Assembly (NCBI RefSeq): GCF_001885585.1
Contig: NZ_LSRP01000107.1
Coordinates: 62,001 to 126,000, forward strand
DNA length: 64,000 bases
Origin: Pararhizobium antarcticum
GTDB lineage: Bacteria > Pseudomonadota > Alphaproteobacteria > Rhizobiales > Rhizobiaceae
Reading direction: 5' to 3'
In this document: one piece after another, positions 38,197 through 47,920 of the stretch
Layout: each line of letters opens with the position of its first letter
Position numbering within the stretch: position 1 is the first letter of the stretch
The notes under the pieces: generated by a model
What the model was told of the DNA's origin: nothing
The model's database searches: none
Seen by the model: the letters and a program-made list of their open reading frames with translations, nothing else
Translations under genes and position numbers: made by a program

Positions 38197-40803
38197 ATGA
38201 CGAAATTGCGACAGGCCGGGGACTATCATATGCCCATCGTGGACCGCGGCACACGCCCCGGCACGGTGCTGCGCATCATCCTCCTGGCCATCGTCCTGAC
38301 GGTTTCGGCCGCCGCCTTCGTCGTCTTCAAGAGCCAGCTCGAAAACGAGATCGTGCTCGGCATCCTCGGCATCCTGGCGATGGTTGGCATTTTCTTCCTG
38401 GTCTCGTCGATCATCGGCTTCATCGAAGTCATGCCGCAGTCGCGGCCCGACGATCTGGCGCGTGCCTTCCTCGACGCGCATGAAGACGGCACGCTGGTCA
38501 CCGATCGCAAGGGCCGGATCATCTACGCCAACGCTGCCTATGGCGCGCTGACGGGCGCCACCAAGGCAACCGAGATCCAATCGCTCGAAACCATCCTGTC
38601 GCGCAATCGCGAGGCGACCGAGGCGATCTACCGGCTGACCAACGGGCTGCATGAAGGCAAGGCCGGGCATGAAGAGTTCCGCCTTCTGAAGCCACTCAGT
38701 TCCAGTGGCGGATCCGCAGGCTCCGGCGCCCACTGGTTTCGCCTCAAGGCGCGCGTGTTGCCGCTCGAAGATGGCCAGCGCAATCCGCTCTATCTCTGGC
38801 AGGTCTCCGACATTACCTCCGAGCGGGACGATCAGGAACGGTTCTTCAAGGAACTGCAGAACGCCATCGACTATCTCGATCATGCGCCGGCCGGCTTTTT
38901 CTCGGCCGGAAAAAAGGGCGAGATCTTTTACATCAACGCCACTCTGGCGGACTGGCTCGGGCTCGATCTCACCAAGTTCCAGCCGGGCTCGATGAGCATT
39001 GCCGACCTGGTGGCCGGCGAAGGCCTGGCGCTGGTGCAATCGGTTCAGGCCGAGCCGGGACTGAAGAAGACCAAGGTGCTCGATCTCGACCTGCGCAAGG
39101 CCAACGGCCAAAGCCTCGCTGTCCGCCTCGTGCATCGTGTTTCGTCCAACCGCGACGGCGCACCGGGCGAAAGCCGGACCATCGTTCTGTCGCGGGCCGG
39201 CGATGACGAAAGCGACCAGTCCGCCTCGATCGCGGCCATGCGCTTCACGCGTTTTTTCAACAACACGCCGATGGCCATCGCCTCCGTCGATGGCGCAGGG
39301 CGCATCCTGCGAACCAACGCGCCGTTCCTCAAGCTGTTTTCCGCGGTCGTCTCGCGTGACGACATGGAGCATGGAGCCTTCCTCGAGACCGTCGTGCACG
39401 AGCCCGACCGTGCGCGCCTGCGCGAGGCGCTTGATGCCGCGAAGGACCGCCAGAGCGACATTGCGCCGATCGATTCGCTGCATCCGAAGGACGAGACGCG
39501 GCATTTCCGGTTCTACGTGAATGCGGTTATCGACCAGAGCGACCAGGCTCCGGAAGAGGCAGCGATCGTCTATGCCGTTGAAATCACCGAGCAGAAGGCG
39601 CTCGAAACCCATATGGCGCAGACCCAGAAGATGAATGCGGTGGGCACGCTCGCCGGTGGCATCGCGCATGATTTCAACAATGTGCTGACCGCCATCCTGC
39701 TGTCCTCCGACCATTTGCTGCTGTCGGCCCGCCCTTCCGACGCAAGTTTTGCCGACCTGATGGAAATCAAGCGCAACGCCAACCGCGCGGCGGTCCTCGT
39801 GCGCCAATTGCTCGCCTTCTCGCGCAAGCAGACCATGCGGCCGACCGTTCTCAACATGACCGACGTTGTCGGCGACCTGCGCATGCTCGTCGATCGCATG
39901 ACCGGAACCAACGTCAAGCTCGAAGTCGACTACGGCCGCGACCTCTGGCCGGTCCGTACCGATCTCGGCCAGTTCGAGCAGGTCGTTCTCAATCTCGCCG
40001 TCAATGCCCGCGATGCTATGCCCGACGGTGGTGTCATCACCCTGCGCACCCGCAATCTTCCAGCCGGCGAGGTTGCAGCCCTCAGCCGCCGCGACCTGCC
40101 GGAAGAGGACTACGTGATGATCGAGGTCTCCGACCAGGGAACCGGTATCCCGACGGAAATCCTCGACAAGATCTTCGAACCCTTCTTCACGACCAAGGAA
40201 GTTGGCAAGGGCACCGGCCTCGGCCTCTCCATGGTCTACGGCATCATCAAGCAGTCCGGCGGATATATCTATCCGGAATCCGAGATGGGCAAGGGCACGA
40301 CGTTCCGCATCCTCCTGCCACGCTATATCGAGGAAGTGGTGACGGATGCCGCCGGCAACATCGTCACGGAAACGGTCCCTGCGCTGGGAACGGTCAAACC
40401 GTTCAAGACCGAGGAACCGACAGACCTGACCGGCGATTCCGCGGTTGTTCTTCTCGTCGAGGATGAGGAGGCGGTTCGCCGCGGCGGCAAGCGCATGCTG
40501 GAAACCCGGGGCTACACCGTGCATGAAGCCGGATCAGGCGTCGAAGCTCTGGAGATTATTGCCGAATTCGGCGACACGATCGACATCGTTGTGTCTGACG
40601 TCGTCATGCCGGAAATGGACGGACCGACGCTGCTGCGCGAATTGCGCAAGATCCACCCCGACATGAAGTTCATCTTTGTCTCGGGCTATGCCGAGGATGC
40701 CTTCGCCCGCAATCTGCCGGCCGATGCAAAATTCGGCTTCCTGCCAAAACCCTTTTCGCTCAAGCAGCTGGCGGTGGCCGTCCGCGAAATGCTGGATTCC
40801 TGA
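38197..40803 (+). CDS. cckA: Cell-cycle hybrid histidine kinase CckA
   Basis: An 868-residue hybrid kinase that starts the CckA-ChpT-CtrA phosphorelay. Two transmembrane helices (about 22-46 and 50-76) are followed by PAS-like domains (about 88-190, 230-340 and 360-470). The HisKA domain follows with phosphoacceptor H491 in [14 protein letters not shown], then an HATPase (about 560-690; NARDAM and GLGLSMVYG) and a receiver (about 745-865) with phosphoacceptor D801. ATG 38197 gives [18 protein letters not shown]; another ATG 11 codons later is possible. CckA is essential in many alphaproteobacteria and controls division and polar growth. Confidence 0.95.
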   Translation: MTKLRQAGDYHMPIVDRGTRPGTVLRIILLAIVLTVSAAAFVVFKSQLENEIVLGILGILAMVGIFFLVSSIIGFIEVMPQSRPDDLARAFLDAHEDGTLVTDRKGRIIYANAAYGALTGATKATEIQSLETILSRNREATEAIYRLTNGLHEGKAGHEEFRLLKPLSSSGGSAGSGAHWFRLKARVLPLEDGQRNPLYLWQVSDITSERDDQERFFKELQNAIDYLDHAPAGFFSAGKKGEIFYINATLADWLGLDLTKFQPGSMSIADLVAGEGLALVQSVQAEPGLKKTKVLDLDLRKANGQSLAVRLVHRVSSNRDGAPGESRTIVLSRAGDDESDQSASIAAMRFTRFFNNTPMAIASVDGAGRILRTNAPFLKLFSAVVSRDDMEHGAFLETVVHEPDRARLREALDAAKDRQSDIAPIDSLHPKDETRHFRFYVNAVIDQSDQAPEEAAIVYAVEITEQKALETHMAQTQKMNAVGTLAGGIAHDFNNVLTAILLSSDHLLLSARPSDASFADLMEIKRNANRAAVLVRQLLAFSRKQTMRPTVLNMTDVVGDLRMLVDRMTGTNVKLEVDYGRDLWPVRTDLGQFEQVVLNLAVNARDAMPDGGVITLRTRNLPAGEVAALSRRDLPEEDYVMIEVSDQGTGIPTEILDKIFEPFFTTKEVGKGTGLGLSMVYGIIKQSGGYIYPESEMGKGTTFRILLPRYIEEVVTDAAGNIVTETVPALGTVKPFKTEEPTDLTGDSAVVLLVEDEEAVRRGGKRMLETRGYTVHEAGSGVEALEIIAEFGDTIDIVVSDVVMPEMDGPTLLRELRKIHPDMKFIFVSGYAEDAFARNLPADAKFGFLPKPFSLKQLAVAVREMLDS

Positions 40804-40923
40804 ACCGGCCATACGACGATCGGACGGGAAAATCGCCTTGATCTTTGCCGGGCCGGAGGCGACAAACACAGAGTGCTGCGCCGTGGTCGGCGGGCGATGA
40901 AACCAGTCTCGGAAGTCACATCG

Positions 40924-41436
40924 ATGCCGCCTGCTGCTGCCCAGATTTTTCGCCTCTACCTCATGCGGCACGCACAGGCCGGCTGGGCGCTGCCGGGCCA
41001 GAAGGACTTCGATCGCACGCTGGATGACACGGGCTATGCGCAGGCGGAGATGATCGCCGATCGTGCGGCCGATCGCGGTTTCCGGCCGGACAAGGTGCTG
41101 TGTTCGACCGCCACACGTTGCCGGGAAACAGCCGAGGCGCTGCACCGGGCCATGGGCGAAGAGCTCGAGATCGACTACACAGACATGCTCTATGCAGGGC
41201 CGGCGAATGTCTACACGGATATTATCGACGCCTGGCAGGACGACGGTTCCCTGATGCTGGTCGGGCACAATCCGATGATGGAGGAGCTGGTACAGGCGCT
41301 GCTCGGCGAAACCGCCGCCGCCAATGCCACGCCCACCGGCTATCCCTGCGCTGGCCTCGCGGTGATCGATATCGACCGCAGTCCGTCGGCGCGCGCTTCG
41401 GCGCCCGGCCGGCTCGTGGCCTTTCTGGCGCCATAG
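40924..41436 (+). CDS. SixA-type histidine phosphatase
   Basis: A 170-residue phosphoglycerate-mutase-superfamily phosphatase. The catalytic histidine is in LYLMRHAQAGW, with the second in LVGHNPMMEEL, and STATRCRETAE supplies the arginine. SixA removes phosphate from histidine residues of HPt domains or NPr. Sitting 121 bp after cckA, it might act on a phosphorelay, though this is inference. ATG 40924 has GGAAG in front; ATG 40897 is an alternative. Confidence 0.88.
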   Translation: MPPAAAQIFRLYLMRHAQAGWALPGQKDFDRTLDDTGYAQAEMIADRAADRGFRPDKVLCSTATRCRETAEALHRAMGEELEIDYTDMLYAGPANVYTDIIDAWQDDGSLMLVGHNPMMEELVQALLGETAAANATPTGYPCAGLAVIDIDRSPSARASAPGRLVAFLAP

Positions 41437-41605
41437 CGACTGGAAAGCGGGCAATCTCCTGCCCGCTTCTTCTTTTTTTGGTCGCCCTGTCGTCCTATAT
41501 CGCAGGAGACCGTCCTGTCGCGCAGGTGCTGTTCTCCATAGCCGCTGATAAAGCACATGATGCTCCTTGCGCACCTATCGACCTCACATCTGGGAAAAAC
41601 GCCCT

Positions 41606-43081
41606 TTGCCGCCAATTCTGACCAGCCTCACCGACGATGCCCGCATCGCCATCGACAATCTGGCGGACCGGGCGTCCGGCTTCGTCAACCCGACCCTGCG
41701 TCTCGGTGTCACCGGCCTGTCGCGCGCCGGAAAGACCGTGTTCATCTCCTCGCTTGTGCACAACCTGCTGAATGGCGGACGGCTGCCGGTTTTCGAGGCT
41801 GTCCGCTCCGGGCGCGTCTCGAAGATCAGGCTGGAACCCCAACCCGACGATGCCGTGCCGCGCTTCCAGTACGAGGACCACGTGACAGCGCTCGTCCGCG
41901 ATCGTCTCTGGCCGGATTCGACGCGCGCCATCTCCCAGCTGCGCATCACCCTTGACTACGAGAGTGCCAGCGGCTGGAACCGGATGTTTTCGCCGGGGCG
42001 ACGGTCGATCGACATCATCGACTATCCCGGCGAATGGCTGCTCGACCTGCCCTTGCTGGCGCAGGATTTCCGCACCTTCAGCCACAACACCGTCGAGCGC
42101 GCCCGTCGTGGCATCCGCGCCGAGCTGTCGTCGCAATGGTTGACGCTTGCCGAGGCAATCAAGATCGAAGGCGCCGCCGACGAGGGCGATGCGCGGCGGC
42201 TCGCGGAAACCTTCACAGCCTATCTGAAGGCCTGCAAATCCGACGAGCGCTCGCTGTCCACCCTGCCGCCCGGCCGCTTCCTGATGCCGGGTGATCTCGA
42301 AGGCTCGCCGGCGCTGACCTTCTCTCCCCTGGCCGACCTGCCGGAGGGGCGTGCCCCCAAAGGCTCGCTCTGGGCCATGATGGAGCGACGCTACGAAGCC
42401 TACAAGACGCATGTGGTCAAACCATTTTTCCGCGAACACTTCGCCCGCCTGGACCGGCAGATCGTGCTGGTCGATGCGCTGCAGGCGATCAATCGCGGAC
42501 CGGAATCGCTGCTTGATCTCGAGGGCGCGCTCGCCGATGTTCTCGCCTGCTTCCGCTCCGGCACCAATTCCTTCCTCTCGTCCCTTGTGACGCGCAGGAT
42601 CGACAAGGTGCTGATCGCCGCCACCAAGGCCGACCACCTCCACCATGAAAGCCATGACCGCCTCGAAAAAATCACCGGCCGGCTGGTCGCCCGTGCGATC
42701 GAACGGATCGGCATGAGCGGTGCCGGCATCGAGGTGATGGCGCTCGCCTCCGTCCGGGCGACGCGCGAAGCCTCGGTCAACCACGGCGGCCACGCGCTTC
42801 CGGTCATCGTCGGAACGCCGATCGCGGGGGAGACAATCAATGGCGAAACCTTCGATGGCGAACGCAAAACAGCTATATTTCCCGGGGACTTGCCAGAGAA
42901 TCCGGATTCACTTTTTCAAGACCTTGAATCAAAAGCTGAGGAAAGCCTCGTGTCCGATCTGAGTTTCGTGCGCTTCCGTCCACCGCATATCGAGGAAACC
43001 GGCGGCGGCCTGAAACTGTCGGTGCCGCACATCCGGCTCGACCGGGCCATGCAATTCCTGTTCGGAGACCGGCTGGCATGA
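41606..43081 (+). CDS. ycjX: YcjX-family (DUF463) GTPase-like protein
   Basis: A 491-residue P-loop protein of the YcjX/DUF463 family, stress-linked and usually paired with YcjF. Walker A is GVTGLSRAGKTVF near residue 36. The IIDYPGEWLLDLPLL segment acts as switch/Walker B, and a specificity-type ATKADHL motif is present. I take TTG 41606 because it gives MPPILTSLTDDARIAIDNLADRA, the usual start. An upstream TTG at 41567 would add 13 residues. The stop overlaps the next gene by 4 bp. Confidence 0.9.
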   Translation: MPPILTSLTDDARIAIDNLADRASGFVNPTLRLGVTGLSRAGKTVFISSLVHNLLNGGRLPVFEAVRSGRVSKIRLEPQPDDAVPRFQYEDHVTALVRDRLWPDSTRAISQLRITLDYESASGWNRMFSPGRRSIDIIDYPGEWLLDLPLLAQDFRTFSHNTVERARRGIRAELSSQWLTLAEAIKIEGAADEGDARRLAETFTAYLKACKSDERSLSTLPPGRFLMPGDLEGSPALTFSPLADLPEGRAPKGSLWAMMERRYEAYKTHVVKPFFREHFARLDRQIVLVDALQAINRGPESLLDLEGALADVLACFRSGTNSFLSSLVTRRIDKVLIAATKADHLHHESHDRLEKITGRLVARAIERIGMSGAGIEVMALASVRATREASVNHGGHALPVIVGTPIAGETINGETFDGERKTAIFPGDLPENPDSLFQDLESKAEESLVSDLSFVRFRPPHIEETGGGLKLSVPHIRLDRAMQFLFGDRLA

Positions 43082-44181
43082 CCGACACACCTGACACCCC
43101 GCGCCGCAAGCCCGCCTCGTTCACGCTGGACAGCGGCCCCGCCCCCTCGCAGATCGACAAGCCTGCGCCTGACAGGCAAAGCCGACGTGCGCCGGGAAGC
43201 TTCGACGAGAACATCGTCATGACGGCCGATGCGGAGGACCCGTTCATCGAAACGACGACCGCCTTGTCCGCGCAGGCCATTCCGGAAGCCCGGCCGCGCA
43301 AACGCCGTTTTTCCTTCGCGCGCCTTGCCGCCGGTGCCTTCGGGCTCCTGTTTTCGCTGGCAGTGGGCCTGTGGATCGACAGCCTGATCCGCGATCTGTT
43401 CACCCGGGCGGACTGGCTCGGTTATCTCGCTATCGCTGCGGCGGCGATCGGCGCAATGGCCTTTCTGGCTGTCGTCGCCCGCGAGTTGGCTGGTCTTTGG
43501 CAGCTGAAGGCCGTGCAGGCCCTGAAACAGGAAGCCATCGAGGCGAGCCTTGCCCCCTCGCCCAAAGCGGCGCGCAAGGTCATGGATCACCTCGTCGCGC
43601 TTCTGGCGACCAAACCGCAGACGGCGCGCGGGCGGACGCGGCTGAAGGAAACCGAAGGCGAGATTATCGACGGCCCGCATCTTCTCGACCTGACCGAGCG
43701 CGAACTGCTGACGCCGCTTGACCGCGAGGCCCGGGCACTCATCCTCAATGCCGCCAGGCGCGTCTCGATCGTCACCGCCGTCAGCCCCCGGGCGCTGGTC
43801 GATATCGGTTACGTCGTCTACGAATCCGCCCGCATGATCCGCGCCATGGCGGAGCTTTATGGTGGCCGGCCGGGCACATTCGGCCTGTTGCGGCTGATGC
43901 GCGACGTCATCGCGCATCTTGCCGTCACCGGCTCGATCGCCGTCGGCGACAGCCTGATCCAGCAGGTGCTCGGCCATGGAATCGCCGCAAAACTGTCGGC
44001 GCGGCTGGGTGAAGGCGTGATCAACGGCCTGATGACCGCGCGCATCGGCATCGCGGCGATGGACCTTTGCCGCCCCATGCCGTTCAAGGCGCTCCGGCGT
44101 CCCGGCATTGGCGATTTCATCGGCGACCTGACGCCGGGCATGTCGGGCAAGAATATGTCCGGCAAGAATATGTCCGACTAG
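43078..44181 (+). CDS. YcjF-like DUF697 membrane protein
   Basis: A 367-residue TIGR01620/YcjF-type protein. A disordered, charged N-terminus (1-75) is followed by two helices (about 83-103 and 113-135: LAAGAFGLLFSLAVGLWI and LGYLAIAAAAIGAMAFLAVV). The soluble DUF697 domain then spans about 225-350. The start overlaps ycjX (ATGA), so the pair is coupled. The C-terminus GMSGKNMSGKNMSD is produced by a 15-bp minisatellite that continues beyond the stop, so the tail length may vary between strains. Confidence 0.88.
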   Translation: MTDTPDTPRRKPASFTLDSGPAPSQIDKPAPDRQSRRAPGSFDENIVMTADAEDPFIETTTALSAQAIPEARPRKRRFSFARLAAGAFGLLFSLAVGLWIDSLIRDLFTRADWLGYLAIAAAAIGAMAFLAVVARELAGLWQLKAVQALKQEAIEASLAPSPKAARKVMDHLVALLATKPQTARGRTRLKETEGEIIDGPHLLDLTERELLTPLDREARALILNAARRVSIVTAVSPRALVDIGYVVYESARMIRAMAELYGGRPGTFGLLRLMRDVIAHLAVTGSIAVGDSLIQQVLGHGIAAKLSARLGEGVINGLMTARIGIAAMDLCRPMPFKALRRPGIGDFIGDLTPGMSGKNMSGKNMSD

Positions 44182-44241
44182 ACCTGGCCCGGCTGGACAT
44201 GACCCGGCTGGATATGGCCCGGCTGGAGATGGCCAGACAAT
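44137..44241. repeat. 15-bp minisatellite spanning the ycjF-like stop codon
   Basis: Seven units with a 15-bp period run from 44137 to 44241. Units 2 and 3 share AATATGTCCG, and units 4-6 share CCCGGCTGG. The TAG stop (44179-44181) is the end of unit 3. Upstream units encode MSGKN; downstream units are untranslated. In the other + frame the array reads RLDMA-like pentapeptides. Confidence 0.9.
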
Positions 44242-44396
44242 CCCTAGACGCCAGCAGATCATTGGTAGCCGAGGCCGTGCCAGCCCCCGCCCTTGCCGCG
44301 GCGGAACGGCGCTGATTTATCGCGTTTTCGAGCATCCTAATTGAAACATATCGTGAGACCATTTCTCGGCCGGCCAAAGCCCGCAGAAACAGTCCA

Positions 44397-44429
44397 TTAA
44401 CCATTTAAGCGCAAATGTAGCCTTACATT
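44397..44429. promoter_or_regulatory. TTAACCAT motif and palindrome upstream of a secreted-protein gene
   Basis: TTAACCAT (44397-44404), the half-site bound by CtrA, is directly followed by TTAA. Ten bases on lies the palindrome AATGTA-GCCT-TACATT (44414-44429). Both are within 60 bp of the start at 44457, a fitting place for control of that gene. Confidence 0.45.
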
Positions 44430-44456
44430 CTGGACGTTGACCTTCAAGGATCGTTT

Positions 44457-45008
44457 ATGTATTCGCGCCCTTCTTTGATCGCCTGCAGCTTCGCCGCAGT
44501 CACACTTTCCGCTCTCGTCGCCACGGCAACGCCTGCCCTTTCCGGCAGCCGCGACAAGGCCTTCTTCGAGCAGGTTTCGGGCCAGTGGAAGGGCCCGGGC
44601 GAAATCGTTGCCGGCAAATACAAGGGCACGAAATTCACCTGCGACCTGACCGGCGATGCCGCACAGGGCAAGTCCGCATCAATCAAGCTCGACGGCTTCT
44701 GCCGCGTCGGCGTGTTCAAGCAGCCGATGTCCGCCGTAATCACCCAGGCCGGCAACAGCTACAAGGGCAAGTTCCTCGATGGCGCCAGTGGCAAGGGCCT
44801 CGATATCATCTCGGGCAATGTCTCCACAGACAAGATCGTTGTCGGCATCAACCGCAAAAAGCTGAACGGCGCGATGATCGCCCGCCTGCAGGACGCGTCG
44901 ACGATGAACATCACCATCTCGGTCAAGGTCGAGGAAACCATGGTCCCGGTGATCGGCGTCAGCCTCAGCCGGCAGGTCGACACCATGGCCGTCGGCTCGA
45001 TCGAATAG
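44457..45008 (+). CDS. Conserved secreted protein of unknown function
   Basis: A 183-residue protein with a clear signal peptide (MYSRPSLIACSFAAVTLSALVATATPALS, cleavage about residue 29). The mature part is beta-rich, with alternating GKYKGTKFTCDL, AVITQAGNSYKGKFLDGA and DKIVVGINRKKLNG segments that look like a lipocalin-like or small barrel fold. Two cysteines (TCDL and FCRV) could form a disulfide. I do not recognise a named family. It ends at a terminator shared with folK. Confidence 0.8.
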   Translation: MYSRPSLIACSFAAVTLSALVATATPALSGSRDKAFFEQVSGQWKGPGEIVAGKYKGTKFTCDLTGDAAQGKSASIKLDGFCRVGVFKQPMSAVITQAGNSYKGKFLDGASGKGLDIISGNVSTDKIVVGINRKKLNGAMIARLQDASTMNITISVKVEETMVPVIGVSLSRQVDTMAVGSIE

Positions 45009-45027
45009 GCTTTCCAACAGCCCACGC

Positions 45028-45061
45028 AAAAAAGAGCCCGCTGGATCAGCGGGCTCTTTTT
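45028..45061. terminator. Bidirectional terminator between secreted protein and folK
   Basis: AAAAAGAGCCCGCTG (45029-45043) pairs perfectly with CAGCGGGCTCTTTTT (45047-45061) around GAT. It serves both converging genes. Confidence 0.93.
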
Positions 45062-45066
45062 ACGTT

Positions 45067-45579
45067 TCAGCGGACTGTTTTCCACCAGGTGGCGTCTGCA
45101 GATGCCGCTTCAATGCCGGCGATATCGGCCTGTTCGAGCCAGTCGGCCACCATCCGGCCCGCGATGACCATACGGGGCGCAAAATCCGCAAGCGGCATCA
45201 GCACGAAGCCACGGCTGGTCATGCGCGGATGCGGGATTTCCAGCTTCTCGCTCGCAAGGCTGGCGTCGCCATAGGTCAAAACATCGATATCGATCGTCCG
45301 CGGACCCCAGCGTTCGAGGCGCTCGCGCTTCATCTCGCGCTCGATCGACAGGCAGGTATCAAGCAGGTCATCAGGCAAAAGCGTGGTCTCGACTTCGGCA
45401 CAGGCATTGAAAAACCAGGCCTGATCGGTCTTGCCCCAGGGCGGCGTGCGATAGAGCCGTGAGACGGCTTTCACCGAACAGTCGGGACGGGCATCAAGCG
45501 TCGCCAGCGCCCGTGCCATCGAGGCGGCGGGATCGCCGATATTGCCGCCAAGGCCGAGTGTTGCAAGCACCATCGTCAT
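45067..45579 (-). CDS. folK: 2-amino-4-hydroxy-6-hydroxymethyldihydropteridine pyrophosphokinase
   Basis: The 170-residue HPPK that transfers pyrophosphate from ATP to the pterin in folate synthesis. LGLGGNIGDP at the N-terminus, RTPPWGKTDQAWFFNACAEV, RWGPRTIDIDVLTYG with the Mg-binding aspartates, and EIPHPRMTSRGFVLMPLAD are the family signatures. The start ATG 45579 is one base after the folB stop, with ATG 45573 a second option. It is last in folP-folB-folK. Confidence 0.97.
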   Translation of the reverse strand: MTMVLATLGLGGNIGDPAASMARALATLDARPDCSVKAVSRLYRTPPWGKTDQAWFFNACAEVETTLLPDDLLDTCLSIEREMKRERLERWGPRTIDIDVLTYGDASLASEKLEIPHPRMTSRGFVLMPLADFAPRMVIAGRMVADWLEQADIAGIEAASADATWWKTVR

Positions 45580-45580
45580 G

Positions 45581-45946
45581 TCAGGCAAAATGCTCGACGG
45601 TGACTTCGACATAATCGAGCACGCCCGGCACAGGCGCATTGGGTTTGCGGACAGACACCTCGGCCCGGCGGATCTGCGGAAAACGGGCGCAGAGCGTCTG
45701 TGCCACTTCGAGTGCCAGCGCCTCGATCAGATAGCGGCGGCGGCCCGTGATGATCTTCTCGATCTCTGTGAAGGCAATGCCGTAATGGACGGTATCCTCG
45801 ATCGAATCATCGACGAGCGCGGTTCCCGGTTCCACATCGAGAATGGCGTCGACGAAGAAGCGTTGCCCGAGAAACTCCTCCTCGTCGTGAACACCGTGGC
45901 GCGCGAAGAAGGCGCAGTTCTTGAGCGTGATCCTGTAGGTCGCCAT
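45581..45946 (-). CDS. folB: Dihydroneopterin aldolase
   Basis: The 121-residue aldolase producing hydroxymethyl-dihydropterin. Family marks are LKNCAFFARHGVHDEEEFLGQRFFVDAIL at the start, the active-site region DTVHYGIAF, and the C-terminal RKPNAPVPGVLDYVEV. ATG 45946 is preferred over 45949 because GAG lies 6 nt before it. The gene sits between folP and folK with only a few bases on each side. Confidence 0.96.
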   Translation of the reverse strand: MATYRITLKNCAFFARHGVHDEEEFLGQRFFVDAILDVEPGTALVDDSIEDTVHYGIAFTEIEKIITGRRRYLIEALALEVAQTLCARFPQIRRAEVSVRKPNAPVPGVLDYVEVTVEHFA

Positions 45947-45953
45947 CATGATC

Positions 45954-46814
45954 TCAGTCCTGCCCTTCGTTCCGCGCCGCCAGCATAGCATCTGCCACCA
46001 GCAACGCATCCCTGTTGATTGCGACATCGTGTACCCGGAAAACAGCAGCGCCCGCCATGCGCAGGACTGCAGTTGTCGCAGCCGTGGCAGCATCCCGGTC
46101 CACAGCCTCGCGGCCGGTGATCTCCCCCAGGAAGCGCTTTCGCGACGTGCCGGCGAGAAGCGGCGCTCCGAAGCGGTGGAGATCGCTGAAACGCGCCATC
46201 AGCGCGATGTTTTCGCGCGCGTCCTTGGCAAAGCCGAAACCTGGATCAAGCACGATCTGCCGCCTGTCGACGCCGGCTGTCCCGGCAATCTCGAGCGAAC
46301 GTTCGAGAAAATGAACCTGGTCGGCGATCACGTCGGCGAGTTTTTCGCGGTCGCGGCCGGTATGCATGATGCAGAGCCCGGCCTGCGTGTCGGCGGCAAT
46401 ATTTGCAAGATCAGGCTCACGCTGCAGCCCGTGCACGTCGTTGATGATGTGGGCACCGGCCGCAATCGCCAGACGGGCCGTCTCTGCGCGATAGGTATCG
46501 ACCGAAATCACGGCGTCCGCCTGTTGGGCAAGCGCTACGATGACCGGCAGGATGCGATCCTGCTCCTGCGCCGGCGACACGGGATCAGCGCCCGGCCGGG
46601 TGGATTCGCCGCCGATGTCGACAATGCCCGCCCCTGCCTCGACAGCCCTCAGCGCCCGATCGACCGCACCGGCCGCATCCCGGTCCGCACCGCCATCGGA
46701 GAACGAGTCCGGCGTCACGTTGATGATCGCCATCAGCACACCGAGAGGACCAAGCGTCAGACGGCGCCCGTGCGCGAGATGCCAGTCAAAAGGTTGAAAA
46801 GGATCGTACATCAT
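45954..46814 (-). CDS. folP: Dihydropteroate synthase
   Basis: The 286-residue DHPS, the sulfonamide target, joining pterin pyrophosphate and p-aminobenzoate. Signatures are MAIINVTPDSFSDGG, DIGGESTRPGA, the LDPGFGFAKDARENI segment and TSRKRFLGEI. The TIM-barrel length is normal. ATG 46814 (or the next codon at 46811) is the likely start, since the longer frame runs into the divergent promoter region. It is first in the fol operon. Confidence 0.96.
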   Translation of the reverse strand: MMYDPFQPFDWHLAHGRRLTLGPLGVLMAIINVTPDSFSDGGADRDAAGAVDRALRAVEAGAGIVDIGGESTRPGADPVSPAQEQDRILPVIVALAQQADAVISVDTYRAETARLAIAAGAHIINDVHGLQREPDLANIAADTQAGLCIMHTGRDREKLADVIADQVHFLERSLEIAGTAGVDRRQIVLDPGFGFAKDARENIALMARFSDLHRFGAPLLAGTSRKRFLGEITGREAVDRDAATAATTAVLRMAGAAVFRVHDVAINRDALLVADAMLAARNEGQD

Positions 46815-46912
46815 GACTTTCGCCGCGGATGCCTGCGGCTGCCTGCGATTTTGTGTTGCGCTGACGCTGGCTATGCCCCAAGCTTTGGGGAACTTCAACT
46901 GCAGAGACCGCC

Positions 46913-47542
46913 ATGCCGATGCCTTCAGGCCGAATTTCCTCCACAGCGCTGTTGATTTTGGCGCTCGCCCTCGGTCATGCCGGAAATGCCATGGCCGAAA
47001 CGCAGATCAGCAAGAGCTTTTCGTATTTTTCCGTGGGCGGGCGGACCGCCGAAGAACTCGACAAGGCGCTGTCCTCGCATGGCCCCCTGATGAAATCGAC
47101 GGGTGCGCGCCATCCCGGCGCAACGAAAATCAAATTCGGCGGCACGGTGACCTACGTCAACCGCAGCGGCAAATGCGCAGTCGGCAACGTCAAGGTCACA
47201 CTCAACACAAAACTTATCCTGCCGCGCTGGACCAACCGCAAGCGTGCCGGGCGCGATCTTGGGCTCGTCTGGGACACGCTGTCGAGCGACATCAAGCGCC
47301 ATGAGGAACGCCACGCCGAAATCGCCCGCACACATGCGCGTGATCTCGAGCGGAGCTTCATGGCGCTGCGTCCGGAGGCGGATTGCGAGCGCCTGCAGGC
47401 GCGTGTCGCCCGCGTCAGTGAAACCGCCATCGCGGCCCATGATCGCGACCAGGCCCGTTTCGACCGGGTCGAGGCTGCTAATTTCGACCGCCGGATGATT
47501 CGCCTGCTGCAATACCGCCTCGACACCCTGCGCAAACAGTAA
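46913..47542 (+). CDS. Secreted DUF922 metalloprotease-like protein
   Basis: A 209-residue exported protein. The signal peptide is MPMPSGRISSTALLILALALGHAGNAMAE. The DUF922 domain carries HEERH (residues 130-134), which resembles the HExxH zinc motif with its histidines four apart. The conserved fold residues FGGTVTYV and CAVGNVKVTLNTKLILPRW match DUF922. The last third is a charged helix. Activity is unproven. It is divergent from folP. Confidence 0.88.
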   Translation: MPMPSGRISSTALLILALALGHAGNAMAETQISKSFSYFSVGGRTAEELDKALSSHGPLMKSTGARHPGATKIKFGGTVTYVNRSGKCAVGNVKVTLNTKLILPRWTNRKRAGRDLGLVWDTLSSDIKRHEERHAEIARTHARDLERSFMALRPEADCERLQARVARVSETAIAAHDRDQARFDRVEAANFDRRMIRLLQYRLDTLRKQ

Positions 47543-47920
47543 TCAGAGCCCGGCTTCCACCGTCAGGGGCAAGCTCCGACGGCGTTCCGCAAAGCCGGAC
47601 TGTTTTAAAAGCTCTCCAACATCAAAGAGATACCGGCAGGATGCCATTGCATTGACGGTTCTTGCACGCCAAAATCGCAGTGCCGACGGCGTTGATTTTC
47701 AAAAAAAGCGCGCAGAAAAATCCTGCGAATCTTGCGCAAACCTTGTGCGTCAATAGTATTTCAGTGGTGATTTCTAGCGATAGAACAAAGCGCAGAGTTC
47801 CGCTATGTTTGGATCATAGAGTGAAAGACAGGCAGACAAGCCTTTTCACAAGAATTCAGGGCGTGCCCGAGTAAGCTCATGATGAGCGAAGTGTTTCCCG
47901 AGTAAAGTTTTCGCATGTAT
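47543..47920. other. Non-coding region upstream of the sRNA candidate
   Basis: No gene supported. CCCGAGTAA occurs at 47866-47874 and again about 32 bp downstream. Between them is the palindrome GCTCAT-G-ATGAGC. These may be promoter-proximal control sites of the downstream RNA candidate. Confidence 0.35.

Noticed and set aside
38095-40524. An 809-codon antisense ORF over cckA
   Set aside because: Shadow of a GC-rich gene; CckA motifs on + are intact.
44137-44241. CRISPR array
   Set aside because: The units are contiguous 15-bp repeats with no unique spacers, so this is a minisatellite.
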